NCBI RefSeq assembly: GCF_047496725.1
Contig: NC_132976.1
Span: 852,001 to 916,000, forward strand
Length of the DNA stretch: 64,000 bases
From: Anoplolepis gracilipes
Lineage: Eukaryota; Arthropoda; Insecta; Hymenoptera; Formicidae
Reading direction: 5' to 3'
Within the stretch, counting starts at the first letter, position 1; the number at the start of each line of letters is the position of its first letter. The translations under genes were made by a program, and so were the position numbers. Positions 23,639 to 41,819 of the stretch are shown piece after piece. The notes under the pieces were generated by a model. It saw only the letters and a program-made list of their open reading frames with translations. It was not told where the DNA came from and ran no database searches.

Positions 23639-26014
23639 TTATCGAATCGATTGCTTAAGTCTGGACGCGACTGATTTTATGTCACTAGGTTCTTTCTTTT
23701 TCTGTGGATCCATTTGGAAACATTTCCATAATCTCAGTGTTTCATCAGCACCGGCACTAAGTACCGTGGTTCCGTCCGGAGACATGGCCAAGTGTAAAAC
23801 GCGACTGGTATGCCCTATAAGGTCTGTGACTTTTGTCATCGACGGATATTTCCATATTGTCAATTGATTTTGTGCATATCCATGCCCTGAGACAATCTCT
23901 TTGTAATTTGTGGACCATAATAGAGCACAAACCTGAGATTTTGTGTCTACACTACTTAAACAAGCACCTGAAAATAAAAAATGAAATGAATTATATGTTT
24001 ATTATATCGTTACTCTATTTATTATCTTGTTTTACATATATTATTTTCCTTTTAGATATTTAGTATATTTGTTGGATTTATTATATTTTAATTTACTATA
24101 ATCCACAAAATGTATGCTTTTTCTATAGCTTGCCTGTGTTGACATTCCAAAATCTAATAGTTCGGTCAGCGGTGCCGCCACCGCTTGCGAGTACGTTGCT
24201 CTGCCAGGGGCACCAAGCAAGTGCCTTTACAGCAGCCTGATGCTGATTAAACGAATGAATAGGTTGATGATGATTTCGCCCGGCGAGAGAGGTCGACGGC
24301 CAGATTTGCAACATGTTGTCATTACCACCACTGGCCAAATATTGTCCGTCGGGTGACCATTTTAAGCCGCATACTTCCTGAGCATGTGCGTTTATAGTCG
24401 AGATCAAATGATCCCGTTGTCTGACATCGTGATGCACTATTTTACCTAATCTTTTTAAAACAATAAAATAATTTTAATTACATTATTAAAATAAGATCAG
24501 ATCTAGCTTCACAATTTCAATTTTAATTTATTTACACTACTTTAATGATATTGAATGAATATAATTGTTTATATTGATAAACAATATAATTGGATGATTT
24601 TACAGAATCATTGTTGATATTTACAAAAATTGATTAATTACTTTCAGAAATCGATTAATTATTTTCAAAAAACAAGTTTCAAGACAATAGCCATGCAAAA
24701 TTGGTAATCTTATGTATACATTCTGTCTATTGTCATTACCTAGAGCCACTTGTCAATATGTGAGAGTTCCAAGCAAGAGAACCGACTCTCGATGTGTGTC
24801 CGTTCATAACGCGCATTCTTCTCATTTGACTACAATCCCATAATTCTGTATTTCCTTCCGTGGTACCCACTGCTAGACATGGACCTTCCTGAATCCACGC
24901 GACGGAACATACATAGTCGTTCGCATCCAATTCGAATAATTGTTCTATGGTTCCTGTCCCAGCATTCCATAAGTATACATTAGCACCCAATCCCACAGCC
25001 AAGATATTAGAATTTGACCAGTCCACCAAATTTAAATCTATAAGACATCAAATTTTTATTTATCTTTTGTATCATATAGGAAATGCTAAATCAAACTACT
25101 CACAATAATCATCAATGATTTCTGGCGCATCTAATATCCTGTCAGCAGCTTGCGGAATATATCTTGTGGAAGCTCTAACACTAGCTGGTGTTTTAGTTTG
25201 ACTATACAAAACTTTGAGAGGATTTTGATATCCCTCTGGTGGTTCGGGTGCTTTGATCTGATACGATAAGACTCTTATATTATTTATGTCACCACCATGA
25301 AGATTCTCTCCCATGAGACGCTGCATCTCTCGCTTTGAAGGACTCGTATTGTTTGCTTTATCTCCGTTCTGTTCTGCATTCTGTTGCTGAAGAATCTAAA
25401 ATATGAAAAAAGAGAAGAAATATAAACAAAATATTACAATATATTCAGATATTTTAAAATTTAATTATTAAATACTTTCTTGTACCTTATAATGACTCAA
25501 TTCAAAATTGGTTGTAGATCTCGAAGGAATAAATCTATCACCACCATTGGGTGTTTTAGCTGGGGTGACACGACCTGTTTTATTATTAAAATGATTTGAA
25601 ACTCTTAATCTATCTTTGTTGCGTATTGATATTGTCTTACTTGGAGATTTCTTTGTGCCTTTAGAGGGAGTTTTTTTGGTCTTGCCTTCGTTCCTTTTTG
25701 TTGGAGTTTTTCCTGATGCACTACTCGTGAAAGAACTACTTACAGCTCTCTTTGATGAATTCAAACTAATATCAATACTGAAACATATACAACATATATA
25801 CATGTAAATAATAATAAAATAAATAATTTTGTTATCGAATTCGATAAATTTGCTCGATAATCGGTTAATATAAACCGCGTAATCAACAAAGTCATATTTA
25901 CCTTAAATTCGACGTTTCCATGCATTTCTTCTGCCATCGAGGTGTTGGGCCCTTGATAGCTTCGTCCATACGAGTCAGATTATTAAGTTCCTTCATAAAT
26001 CTTAGATGTGACAT
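23639..26014 (-). CDS. fzy: Cdc20/Fizzy, anaphase-promoting complex activator
   Basis: Fizzy activates the APC/C ubiquitin ligase for destruction of cyclin and securin and is the target of the Mad2 spindle checkpoint. Six minus-strand exons: 25902-26014, 25486-25777, 25104-25395, 24740-25037, 24134-24450 and 23639-23967, giving 546 residues. The basic amino half contains the C-box DRFIPSR at residues 118-124 and the Mad2-binding motif KVLYS at about 196-200 before YIPQAADRILDAPEI. A seven-blade WD40 propeller follows (ILAVGLGANVYLW, CGLKWSPDGQYLASGGNDN, SGHGYAQNQLTIWKYPSM, ADETLRLWKCF). The protein ends in the Ile-Arg tail (QSIR) that docks on the APC/C. These features distinguish it from Fizzy-related/Cdh1. 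Intron 5 has a GC donor (CAG then GCAAGC at 24133). Confidence 0.96.
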
Positions 26015-26424
26015 TATTTAAATGTAAGCAGAATCTCGAGGGTGCGATGCCGTGTCTCTGGAAAGAGTTGGCGTCAAAATAGAGCGAAGGTCACAAAAAG
26101 ATGCCACAGTATATATATACATATTGAAAAAAATACACTGAAAAGAATTACCTCGAATATCGTTTCATACACGTGCTCTTCCACCAATGCTTCAAGTACG
26201 CCTCAATCAACGTCAAAGTCGTAATTCGAATATTCGGCGATTCCGAGGGAAACACGTTCGCAGAATCCCAAATGTGATTTAAATGGACGGAGAGATTTAA
26301 AAAGACCGTTAGCTTTTAAACGCCGCCGGTTTCCTGCCTTTTCTTCTTCCACCAGATGCCGCCACTCACTTCCGCGTGACTTAAATACTTTATGGTGAAT
26401 TTGTCGCAATCCCCTAAAGCCCTT

Positions 26425-26589
26425 TAAGCCCGTATCAGACTACGCATTAAAAATTGAGATTAAAGATTGAAGATTTAAATTTGACCAATCAAGACAAAGT
26501 AATTTTAGTTCCTTTTGTTCTTATTGGTCAAACTCTAATTTGGAATCTTCAATCTTCAATTGCAATACATAGTCTGATACGGGCTTTAA
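26425..26589. mobile_element. ~165-bp palindromic MITE, family 1
   Basis: The ends AAGCCCGTATCAGACTACGC and its complement flank complementary arms containing GATTAAAGATTGAAGATT and TTGACCAATCA. A close relative is at about 48405-48570. It lies between the divergent genes fizzy and Son. Confidence 0.8.
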
Positions 26590-26692
26590 TCCATATGAAA
26601 TTAACCAGTTACAATTGACTTTAGAGAAGAACAATGAATATGATTGGTTCATTTCTTACGACTTAAGGCTTAATACTACAGCTATTGTAGAC

Positions 26693-26752
26693 CCGGCCTT
26701 AATCTTCAATCTTCAATTGCAATGCAAAGTCTGATATGGGCTTAATGTCTTT
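26693..26752. mobile_element. Half-copy of the same MITE family
   Basis: About 55 bases (CTTAATCTTCAATCTTCAAT ... AAGTCTGATATGGGCTTAA) match one arm of the element at 26425-26589 in the same orientation as its right arm. Only this arm is present, so it is a truncated or recombined remnant. Confidence 0.65.
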
Positions 26753-26918
26753 GCGATGTGCGGCTTGCGATTTTGATGAAAATTCGCCAACTTGTATACG
26801 CAGTGAGGCTAGGTTGGAATTGATTTCGATCAATTATCAATTATTCATGATTCGTTTGATACGCGATGAAATTAGTCCTCCCGTTTCTACGATAGTGTTT
26901 GCGTAATTACTCGTCGAA

Positions 26919-31995
<5,077 letters not shown>

Positions 31996-32652
31996 TATCA
32001 TGCATTATAATTATGCAAAAATTGTAAATTAATATCTCATCGTTAATAATATACATAATTTCTTCATTTTTCGTCAAGAAAATAACTTATAATATTCTAA
32101 AAAATAATTTTACATATTGATAATCACTAAGAGTAAGCAAAAAATAATACTACTTATTTTTTACTATCAATTATTAAGCTTATTAGTTTAACATTCATGT
32201 TCACATTTTAGCAATAAAGTATAAGTATTAAGTACACATATATACATATATATGCACAAGTTATACAAATTTTCTAATTACATTGGCAAAATTACAAATA
32301 CAGTGCAAAACAAAATATGTTATGAATTGTCATATTGAAATATTTATTACATTAATATTTTAGTAATTATATTAGGATACTCTTGCATGTGATTCTATCT
32401 AAAGTTTTAGAATTTAGTAAATCAAATGTCACTATTACGTTCGATATGTTTCTATAACATATATATTATTTTAAAATATCAAACTGTATGTTGTAAATAA
32501 TATAAAAATAGAATTAAAAAAAATTATATAAATTATTTTCTACATACTATTCCAAAATAATATGTATATATTCTTTTCGCTGTGAAGGGAATTATAGTGA
32601 TACTGTAAATATTGTAAAAATAAGTACAAAATATATATGTGATCGAGGCGTA
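31996..32652. other. Son 3' flank
   Basis: AT-rich sequence after the Son stop, with AATAAA-like hexamers (for example GCAATAAAGT near 32212). No open frame or repeat of note. Confidence 0.4.
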
Positions 32653-32890
32653 AAGGCCATTGACGTGAAAAAGATTTTAGTCTTGATGCTATAAGTAAAT
32701 CGACCAATCACAGTCGAGCATTCTCTCAACGTAATAAGAATGTTTGATTGTGATTGGTCGGTTTGTTTATGGGCTTACTATCTTTGTTACTCATTAAAAG
32801 TTGAACAAAGATAGAACGACGCTGTTAGCGCTAATAGCGTCTCCCCGAACGTGCCTTATATCTCACGACTTTTTCATGTGAAATGGCCTT
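32653..32890. mobile_element. ~238-bp MITE just upstream of Prp6
   Basis: The ends AAGGCCATTGACGTGAAAAAG and a complementary right end (CTTTTTCATGTGAAATGGCCTT, 32869-32890) form terminal inverted repeats. Inside is a second inverted pair around GACCAATCACAGTC / GATTGTGATTGGTC. It ends 67 bases before the Prp6 ATG, so it probably forms part of the Prp6 promoter or leader. No coding content. Confidence 0.7.
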
Positions 32891-32957
32891 AATAGCGTCT
32901 GCTAGCACTTGCTACCACGCATGCGTGAGATTTGTTCGTAAACAAGCGTACGTCAAC

Positions 32958-35900
32958 ATGGCAGTTCCCTCGGTTTCGTTAAATACCCGAAATAAAAAGC
33001 ACTTTTTGGGTGTACCCGCACCCTTGGGATATGTTGCTGGTGTCGGCAGAGGGTAAGTTTTTTCATGTATAATATAGAATTGTCAAAATGTGTATAATTG
33101 TCAAGTGAACAAGAATATTAATCAAGATCCAAACATATCGTTAACCTCTCTGTCTCTCCGCAGAGCTACAGGATTTACAACACGGTCTGATATCGGTCCC
33201 GCACGAGATGCTAATGATGTTTCGTAAGTAGTAAAATACATTCCTTATTAAAAGACAACTCGACAAATGTGACATTATCATTTATTCTGAATGCAGAGAC
33301 GATAGGCACGCTCCACCCACGAAACGTACAAAGAAAAAGGAAGAAGAGGAAGAAGATGAAGAAGACTTAAATGATTCGAATTACGATGAATTTTCAGGAT
33401 ATGGAGGTTCCTTATTTAGTAAGGTGAGTAAAATCATTTTTTTTTTTTTTTTTTTTTGTAAATATGCATATAACGCTCTCCCCTCAGAATTTATTCTACG
33501 CATTAAAATACATCAATTTTTAAAATTACGAAAAAATTGGAAGGGAGAGCGTCATGCTGCATATTTATTAAATAATTTTTTTTTGAGTGAGATATGTTAG
33601 AGATAATAATTTTCCAATAATCAGGATCCTTACGATAAAGATGACGAAGAAGCAGATGCAATTTATGAAGCTATTGATAAACGTATGGATGAGAAACGTA
33701 AGGAATATAGAGAAAAACGCCTTAGGGAAGAACTGGAACGTTATCGTCAAGAACGTCCAAAAATTCAGCAACAATTCTCAGACTTAAAGAGAGAATTGGT
33801 TAATGTATCTGAAGATGAATGGAGAAACGTTCCTGAAGTGGGAGATGCTAGAAATCGCAAACAACGTAATCCAAGAGCAGAAAAATTCACTCCATTGCCA
33901 GATTCTGTCTTAGCAAGGAATTTAGGTGGCGAAACGTCCACCAGTATTGATCCATCTAGCGGTCTGGCCTCCATGATGCCAGGTGTGGCGACACCAGGTA
34001 TGCTAACTCCCACAGGGGATCTTGATCTCAGGAAGATTGGACAAGCCAGAAATACATTGATGAATGTCAAGCTGAATCAAGTTTCTGATTCTGTGGAGGG
34101 TCAAACTGTGGTTGATCCAAAAGGATATCTGACAGACTTGCAGAGCATGATACCTACTTATGGTGGTGACATAAAGTAAGTGTATTGATTATTATATATT
34201 TATTTTAAAGACTAAATAAAAATGTATAATATTCTTATCACAATTTTCTCTTATTTTGATAGTGACATAAAAAAGGCCAGATTATTGTTGAAATCCGTCA
34301 GAGAGACCAATCCTAATCATCCTCCTGCATGGATCGCATCCGCGCGTTTAGAAGAGGTTACAGGGAAGGTTCAAGCAGCGAGAAATTTGATAATGAAAGG
34401 CTGCGAAGTAAATCCCACATCTGAGGATCTATGGTTGGAAGCTGCGAGACTGCAACCACCAGACACGGCGAAAGCGGTAATAGCACAATCGGTCCGACAT
34501 ATTCCGACGTCTGTCAGAATCTGGATAAAGGCAGCAGATTTGGAGATGGAGGTAAAAGCGAAAAGAAGAGTGTATCGAAAGGCCCTGGAGCATATCCCGA
34601 ATTCAGTGCGATTGTGGAAAGCGGCCGTTGAATTGGAGGAACCCGAAGACGCACGTATCTTGCTCAGTCGTGCGGTTGAATGTTGTCCGACTAGTGTGGA
34701 TTTATGGCTCGCTCTCGCTAGATTAGAGACCTACGATAATGCGAGAAAAGTCTTGAACAAGGCCCGAGAGAATATCCCAACAGATAGACAGATTTGGACT
34801 ACCGCCGCGAAATTGGAAGAGGCAAACGGCAATAAGCATATGGTAGAGAAGATCATCGATCGTGCTATATCTTCGTTGAGCGCGAATGGGGTAGAGATCA
34901 ACAGGGAACACTGGTTTAAGGAAGCCATGGAAGCTGAAAAGGCGGGAGCGGTACATTGTTGTCAGGTCATTGTCAAGGCTATTATCAGTTTTGGAGTAGA
35001 AGAAGAGGATAGAAAGCATACTTGGATGGAAGATGCGGAAACTGTAAGGCTCTGTTTATTGTTTATCTAGTGAAAATGATATGCGTGAAAATTAATATTG
35101 AAAAATCTATATATGTATATATTTTGTTACAGTGTGCTCAACAAGGGGCATTGGAATGTGCAAGAGCTGTTTACGCGTACGCGCTAACGACATTTCCTAG
35201 TAAGAAATCAATTTGGCTGCGCGCGGCTTATTTCGAAAAGACATACGGTACGCGAGAATCTTTGGAAGCTTTGTTACAAAGAGCAGTCGCTCATTGTCCC
35301 AAGAGTGAAGTGCTCTGGTTGATGGGCGCTAAATCCAAGTGGTTGGCTGTGAGTAGATTTACATGTAAAATTTTACTTTGAGATTTCTCTTTATTAATTT
35401 TCGTTGTTCAATCTTTTTTTTCATTTTAGGGCGATGTCCCGGCAGCCAGAGGTATCTTATCTCTCGCGTTTCAAGCTAATCCAAATTCCGAAGAGATTTG
35501 GCTGGCAGCAGTGAAACTCGAGTCTGAAAATTCAGAATACGAGAGAGCGCGACGTTTATTGGCCAAAGCTAGAGCATCCGCTCCGACGCCGAGAGTGATG
35601 ATGAAAAGCGCTAAACTGGAATGGGCTCTTAATAATTTGGATGCAGCGTTACGTTTATTGAAAGAAGCTCTTGAAGCTTTCGATGATTTTCCTAAATTAT
35701 GGCTAATGAAAGGTCAAATCGAGGAACAGCAGGGTTATTTAGACAAAGCGATAGAGACGTATAATCAAGCGGTAAGCAAATACATAAATACCTTTTTTTG
35801 TATTGACTTAATTAAGGTACACAAATGTGTAGAACAAAGTATCATCTTTTATACAGATCAAGAGATGTCCAAATTCGATACCTCTATGGTGTCTGCTGGC

Positions 35901-36594
35901 GCAATTGGAACACAGGAAGAACCAAGTGACCAAAGCACGTTCGGTTTTGGAGAAAGCTCGACTCAAGAATCCTAAGAATGCAGAATTATGGTTAGAGGCT
36001 ATACGGAATGAATTAAAAAGTGGCGGCGCACGCGACATGGCGAATACGTTAATGGCTAAAGCATTACAAGAATGTCCTACATCGGGTCTCCTTTGGGCGG
36101 AGGCAATTTTCATGGAACCACGACCTCAACGAAAAACTAAGAGTGTAGATGCTCTTAAAAAATGCGAACACGATCCACACGTTCTTCTGGCAGTATCAAA
36201 GTGAGTTGACGTTTTATTTGGAATATAGAAATAAGTTTATATTAAGAATTACTTATATAGTATATAAATAAAAAAAAAGAAGTTATGAAAATTGTACAAA
36301 TTTCTCTGTTACAGATTATTTTGGTGCGAACATAAGATTTCAAAGTGCAGAGATTGGTTCAATCGAACAGTGAAGATAGACCCGGATTTAGGAGACGCAT
36401 GGGCGTATTTCTACAAATTTGAATTATTAAATGGTACCGATGAACAACAAGAAGATGTGAAGAAAAGGTGTATTGCTGCAGAACCTCATCATGGTGAAAA
36501 TTGGTGTAAGGTTTCCAAAAATATAGTAAACTGGTGTCTGAGTATAGATCAAATCCTAATATTGGTTGCAAAAGAGTTACCCATTCCTATATAA
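32958..36594 (+). CDS. Prp6: PRPF6, U5/tri-snRNP HAT-repeat splicing factor
   Basis: Prp6 bridges U5 and U4/U6 snRNPs in the tri-snRNP. Nine exons join in frame: 32958-33052, 33164-33223, 33297-33423, 33625-34175, 34263-35043, 35133-35348, 35430-35771, 35857-36200 and 36315-36594, giving 931 residues. The amino PRP1 domain shows FLGVPAPLGYVAGVGRGATG, FTTRSDIGPARDA, an acidic run, DLNDSNYDEFSGY, ERPKIQQQFSDLK and QTVVDPKGYLTDLQSMIPT. From about residue 278 HAT/TPR repeats run to the end (LLLKSVRETNPNHPPAWIAS, HVP-type NSVRLWKAAVELEEPEDARI, NARKVLNKARENIPTDRQIW, AKSKWLAGDVPAAR, KTKSVDALKKCEHDPHVLLA). The length equals that of animal orthologues. Nothing appears broken. Confidence 0.96.
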
Positions 36595-37578
36595 ATTAAA
36601 AATTGTTTTTGACATAAATTAAAATTAAAAATTGCAAAGTATTCATTAATGTAGTACTGAGATAATGATAGTGGATAAGTTTGTAAATAAAACTGATTTG
36701 ATTAATTTTAATATTTGTGTGTTTGTTTTCACAGATGTTATTAAATATAAAAAATATATATAATAAATTAAATATATATATATATATATATATAAAATGT
36801 CATACAAGATATTTATATAAATATTATAAAACGTTATATATAATGTTTAGTAATATAATCAAATATATGTCATGATTATATATTGTATAATATATATTTG
36901 CAATGTTTTTATCAATATATGTAGAATTTTATTAATTTATTATTATATATATATATATATATGTGTGTGTGTTTGACAGGTGAACAAACAGAAAGATTAG
37001 AAACGTGATGTATCATATAGTCATAAATTATATGATTGGATAGAGAATGCACACTCTTGTGCCTATGCTGATGTACATACAACAGCTGACATCCAATAGG
37101 AGAGTTTGTTTTCTAGAGACAAAAGTGTCACTAGTTAAAATATAAATTTTCGAATGGAATATTACCATGAACGGGATTACCATTCGATAACGCACAATGC
37201 TAATTGGCCAGTAAACACTATATACACGTGATTTAAATGTCAAAATTGTCGATAATGTCATTATTCTGCAATTACCTCCGCGCCCACTTAGCCGTTAGTC
37301 TTGAATATTACCTTATCAATGGTTAAAGATAGGGGAAAAAGAAAGAGAAAAATAAGAACCACGACACGGCACGGCGCCACCGCAGTCGGTCCGTCCAGTT
37401 CCGTCTTCCGTCGCTTCTGCAGGCGCGGCGCGATCTGCTAGTTTGATTATCACGATCCCCCTCCTGACGCTTGGGTGTCCGCGTTCCGTGTCCGTGCGTG
37501 CGAGACCGAAGCAACGCCGAAGTAGGGCCCTCGTCCCGAGTAATCGGCATTCCCGCCGATCGCGCGCGCGACCCCGCG
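36595..37578. other. Prp6 3' flank and AGFG promoter
   Basis: The left half is AT-rich with TA microsatellites (about 36775-36795 and 36943-36962) and should carry the Prp6 3' UTR. The last 250 bases (about 37330-37578) turn GC- and CpG-rich, marking the AGFG promoter and 5' UTR. No other gene seen. Confidence 0.5.
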
Positions 37579-38686
37579 ATGGCGTCCGCGAAGAGAAAGC
37601 AAGACGAGAGGAACCTGAAGACGCTACGCGAATTCGTCTCGCAGCCGGGCAACAAGCAATGCTTCGACTGCAACCAGCGCGGCCCAACTTACGTCAACAT
37701 GACGATCGGCTCGTTCGTCTGCACTTCTTGCTCTGGTATGCTGTAAGTAACTCTCTGCCAGTTCTCGCTTCGAGGTCATCCTTTTGGAGGACGTTTCCCT
37801 CTGGGCCCTGGTGTCCGAGTCCGAAGCTAGGCGTACTCTCTCTCCTCTTTGTCGAGCTCGCACTCGGAATCCGGGACATTGTGTCGCGTATATGATTTAT
37901 ATCCACCATCCTCTCGCGTCATCGAGCGCGTGTGACATTGAGCTGACAAATGTCAACGAAATGTCTCGAAGGAAAGAGGGAAGTAGCGTCGCAATTGTTC
38001 GTACCACCAGGTCTTTAAACTTTCATTTGATTTTCCTCGAAAAAAGAAACGGAACGGGAACGACTACACACAATGGCTAAGCCTTACGGGACTGACAATG
38101 AGTAGGACAGCGAATGGTCGAATCACGAAATTGTTGATCGGTATATCAGAGGGCCAGTTTGCGTCAGTCTATAGCGTTCGTTCCGCGTTCTAAATCGTAA
38201 TCCTGGTCACTGTGATGTAGGGGCTATAAATAGAAAGAGAGAGAGAGAGAGAAAGAGAGAAAATGTGCTGACTGTCAAACGTGATCGACGATATATATAT
38301 ATATATATATATTCCTTGGAGAATCTCTATATAGGTCGTATATAATATCCATATACGAAAATCGCGACGCGGAATCGCTTCAGGCAACATACACGTGTAG
38401 ATGTAAGCATCTTTACATCTCGTTATATATTGTTGCGACGCGGAGAAGAATAGAAAGAGAGAGAGAGAGGCAGAAAGACGAGAATGCTCTCGCTCCAGTG
38501 AGTCATTGCGCTAAAGGTCCCCGTATCCACCAGCCAGGAAGTTGCCGCTATCAGTAGCCATTGACGTTTTCTCTTTGTGCGTAATTCTAAGTTTATCAAA
38601 TGGTCAAAATGTTACACATACATGGCACATACCGTGCACGAATCGTACGAGAAAGCAGAAAAACACACAAAATGCATTCTCCCTCT

Positions 38687-38726
<40 letters not shown>

Positions 38727-41721
38727 TTTTTTTTTAATTTTTATCTAAAAGAAATTGTAAGATCGTTCACGCGTGATACGAATGCGGCTATCGATTCGCG
38801 CTCTTAATCAGCGCGTGTCACACGAGGTGGTCGCACGCGCGCGCGCACGTGCAAATTTTTAAATCTCGTTACTGCATTAGCTATATGTACGCACCGTATT
38901 AGAGACACGCGAGCCGTTATTACTTGTCACGGAATATTTTAATGATTTGGAAAGTTAAGAGAATTGTAGAGTGAATATGATAGGGAATTGCGGGCTGAAC
39001 AACGTTAGAATTAATTGCATGACGCAATTGTAATTATTGTGAGCATGCGCTCATTGATTTTTTATACGTTTCTTTTACTCTCTCCCTCTCTCTTTCTTTC
39101 TCGTGTCACATATTTTCTAATAAATTCAGATGATTTAAATAATAAGAAAAAAAAAATTATATGTAATATTACATCAGATACATGAAGCTCTTTAAAAATC
39201 TTTTTATGATTATTGAGACATCATTGTAAGATTATATATTATAGTATAAAAATATTTTTTCATGGGAAAAATATTGCCAAGAGTTTAATTGAAAAATTAT
39301 AGGTGCTTATAATTAGATGAAATCATTTATTGTTGTGTGCAGTAATGATTACGTTTACATATTTACATGCTTATTTATCTAACAATAAGATTCACATTCA
39401 TAAATATCAACAGCGAGGATTCTTCAATTTCTGCAAGTTCTCATTTGTATTATTTTCAGACGAGGGTTGACTCCACCGCACAGAGTAAAATCCATTTCTA
39501 TGGCAACATTCACTCAGGAGGAAATAGATTTTATAAAGGAGCACGGTAACGATTATTGCCGAAAAGTGTGGCTAGGCCTGATGAACATGAATCCGCCGCA
39601 AAACTTGGACACCAAGGACGAGCAAAAGATGAAGGACCTAATGAGCGCCAAATACGAGCTCAAGAGATATTACCTCGATCCGTCGATCGCGAATCAGAAT
39701 AACACGGCGCAACAAAAGTCATCTTCGAGCAATAGTGGTAGCGGGATCCCGAGAGTTCCGAATTCGGGAACGCAGCCCGCCCCAGTCAGGCAGAAATCAA
39801 TCGATAACGCGGAGCCGAAAAACAATTTGAACAATTCTAATTTCTCAACGGATTTTGTCGCCGATTTCAGCAAGGTTCCTTCCGATCCTTTTTGTCCCAC
39901 GACAGCCACCTTCGGACAGCAACCGATCGCGCCGCAGCCGACGTTCTTCGCAAACTTTGATAATAATCCGATCTTCAATAATTCGAATAGTGAGTATAGA
40001 AAAAAGGCATTATTTTTTTTCCACGTTGGAATCAAATATACAAGGGGTGAACAAAATAATGTGAACACTTGAAAAATACACTATACTTTTTTATTAATAA
40101 GGTGTTGGGCCACCATTTGCCTTTAATACAGCTTGAATTCTTCTTGGAATACAAGTTCTGAATAGTTTCCAGTGGAATGTTGTCCCATTCTTCAATCAAA
40201 ACATCTGCTAATTCCTTCAGAGATGTTGGAGAAGGAAATCTGTTCTCACTGTTTCTCATTCTCTTCTCTAAAACTGCCCATAGTGGTTCGATGATATTTA
40301 AGTCGGGTGACTGTGCTGGCCAGGGAAGATGCTGAAGTTCATTTTGATGTTCCTCAAACCAAAACTTAACTTTTCGGGCTGTGTGTATGGGCGCATTATC
40401 ATCTTTTGAAAAATGGCATTATTATTTGGATCATAGTACAAAGTTCATCATCTAGAATTCCTAAATATTCGTTGGCAATAATACAACCTTTTAAGGTAAT
40501 GATAAGACCAGCCGAGTACCATGCCATTTTTCAAGATGTGACCCAACACCTTATTAATAAACAAGTATAGTGTATTTTTCAAGTGTTCACATAATTTTGT
40601 TCACCCCCTGTAAGTCAATTGATTAATCTGGGCTTAACGCTTGTCTTATAATGAACAATTTTATTATTGAGGTGTGGAAGCGTCCGCGATGTTTAATCAG
40701 GTCGGTTCCACGATGAACGGGGCGCACGCGCCACCTTCCGAGGATCGTTATGCGGCACTCAAAGACTTAGACTCGCTGATGAAGCAAACGCAATTGAAAG
40801 AGGAGACGGTAGGAATGCAATCTACATGGAATGCAAATAACACAAATGGTGAATATTACCTTACAACGAAATAAAACGTCAATCAATTATCGTCAATTTG
40901 TATGTATACAATCGGCTACAAAGAATACAAAAATTAATTAATTGCAGCATCTAACGCTACGTGGAGTATAGGAGTAGGTAATCATCACCATGTCATCTCA
41001 AATCCATTCGCGAGTGGAGAATTATGGCGACCATCTGCGAACGTAATCAATAATAATAATAATACTCAATCCGTCGATAATTCTCTATGTAATTCTGCGA
41101 ATCCGTTTAAACCGACTCAGTTTCCTGTAAATAATGGTAAGTAGTTTATTTTAATATGTAACAAAACACGCATTTTTCTACGTTAAAATTCCGTAAAAAA
41201 CAACTGCTACATGATTTTGATGTAGCGAGTTTATTAAAATGTAAATAATTTATTTAATATACATTTCGTAAAATTTTCCATAATTTTTTTTATATTTAAC
41301 TTGTAAAACATACCTTAATGACTTTCAGCTTAAAAGAAAAAAAAAGTGTCGAGAATCAAACGGAGTTAGAGACAAGAAATACCGTGTGTTACAAAGTTAT
41401 ATCCCTGTCATTACAAAGTAATTTTAGTTTTTCAAACTACTTTTGATGTAATAAACTTGAAATAAATTTCAGATTCACAGTGGATAGGCATTGGTACACC
41501 TAATAACGGGGACGTACTCCAATTGAGTCAACTTATGACGCCGTTAGCAAATAAAGTGTGGCAACCGACAGTTCCAGCCTATCATGCAAATCCATTTATG
41601 GTAAATTGAATTTTTAATAAAAAGTTAAGAAATTTTCATTCGATATATTTGCATCAATCGGTTTCAGGTGGGCACGGGAGTAAGCAACATGACAAGGAAT
41701 TCAAACAATCCCTTCTTATGA
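37579..41721 (+). CDS. drongo: ArfGAP domain protein with NPF repeats (AGFG1/Hrb; drongo)
   Basis: AGFG proteins carry an ArfGAP zinc finger and NPF motifs and act in endocytic trafficking, binding EH-domain proteins and clathrin adaptors. Exons: 37579-37742, 39460-39989, 40672-40848, 40948-41136, 41473-41600 and 41668-41721, 413 residues. The ArfGAP zinc finger has CFDCNQRGPTYVNMTIGSFV then CTSC (Cys-x2-Cys, Cys-x2-Cys), followed across the exon 1/2 junction by RGLTPPHRVKSISM with the conserved arginine. The rest is low-complexity Asn/Ser-rich with four NPF motifs (SNPFAS, ANPFKP, ANPFM, NNPFL) and ends in NPFL as in vertebrate AGFG1. Intron 2 holds a deleted Tc1-like element. Exon 3 could use an alternative donor at GTAGGA near 40808, but the one given keeps frame. 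Confidence 0.93.
40041..40610 (-). mobile_element. Internally deleted Tc1-like transposon in AGFG intron 2
   Basis: Terminal inverted repeats of about 45 bases (GGGGTGAACAAAAT ... TGTGAACACTTGAAAAATAC) bound the element, with TA target duplications at 40039-40040 and 40611-40612. On the minus strand a transposase carboxyl fragment is readable across about 40100-40370: WPAQSPDLNIIEPLWAVLEK, which carries the Asn-Pro-Asp-type DDE tail context, followed by MRNSENRFPSP and EEWDNIPLETIQNLY. The amino part with the DNA-binding domain and the first catalytic residues is missing, so it cannot move itself. Confidence 0.92.
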
Positions 41722-41819
41722 TTATGTACGCTAATAAGCTTATAAGCTTTTAACGGAGTTACGAACAAACTAAATGTAAAACTAAAATACATTTTAGATT
41801 AGGCAAATTGTTTTATATG

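Noticed and set aside
40032..40259. Minus-strand open frame as a host gene
   Set aside because: It is the transposase tail of the Tc1-like element, bounded by inverted repeats and TA duplications.
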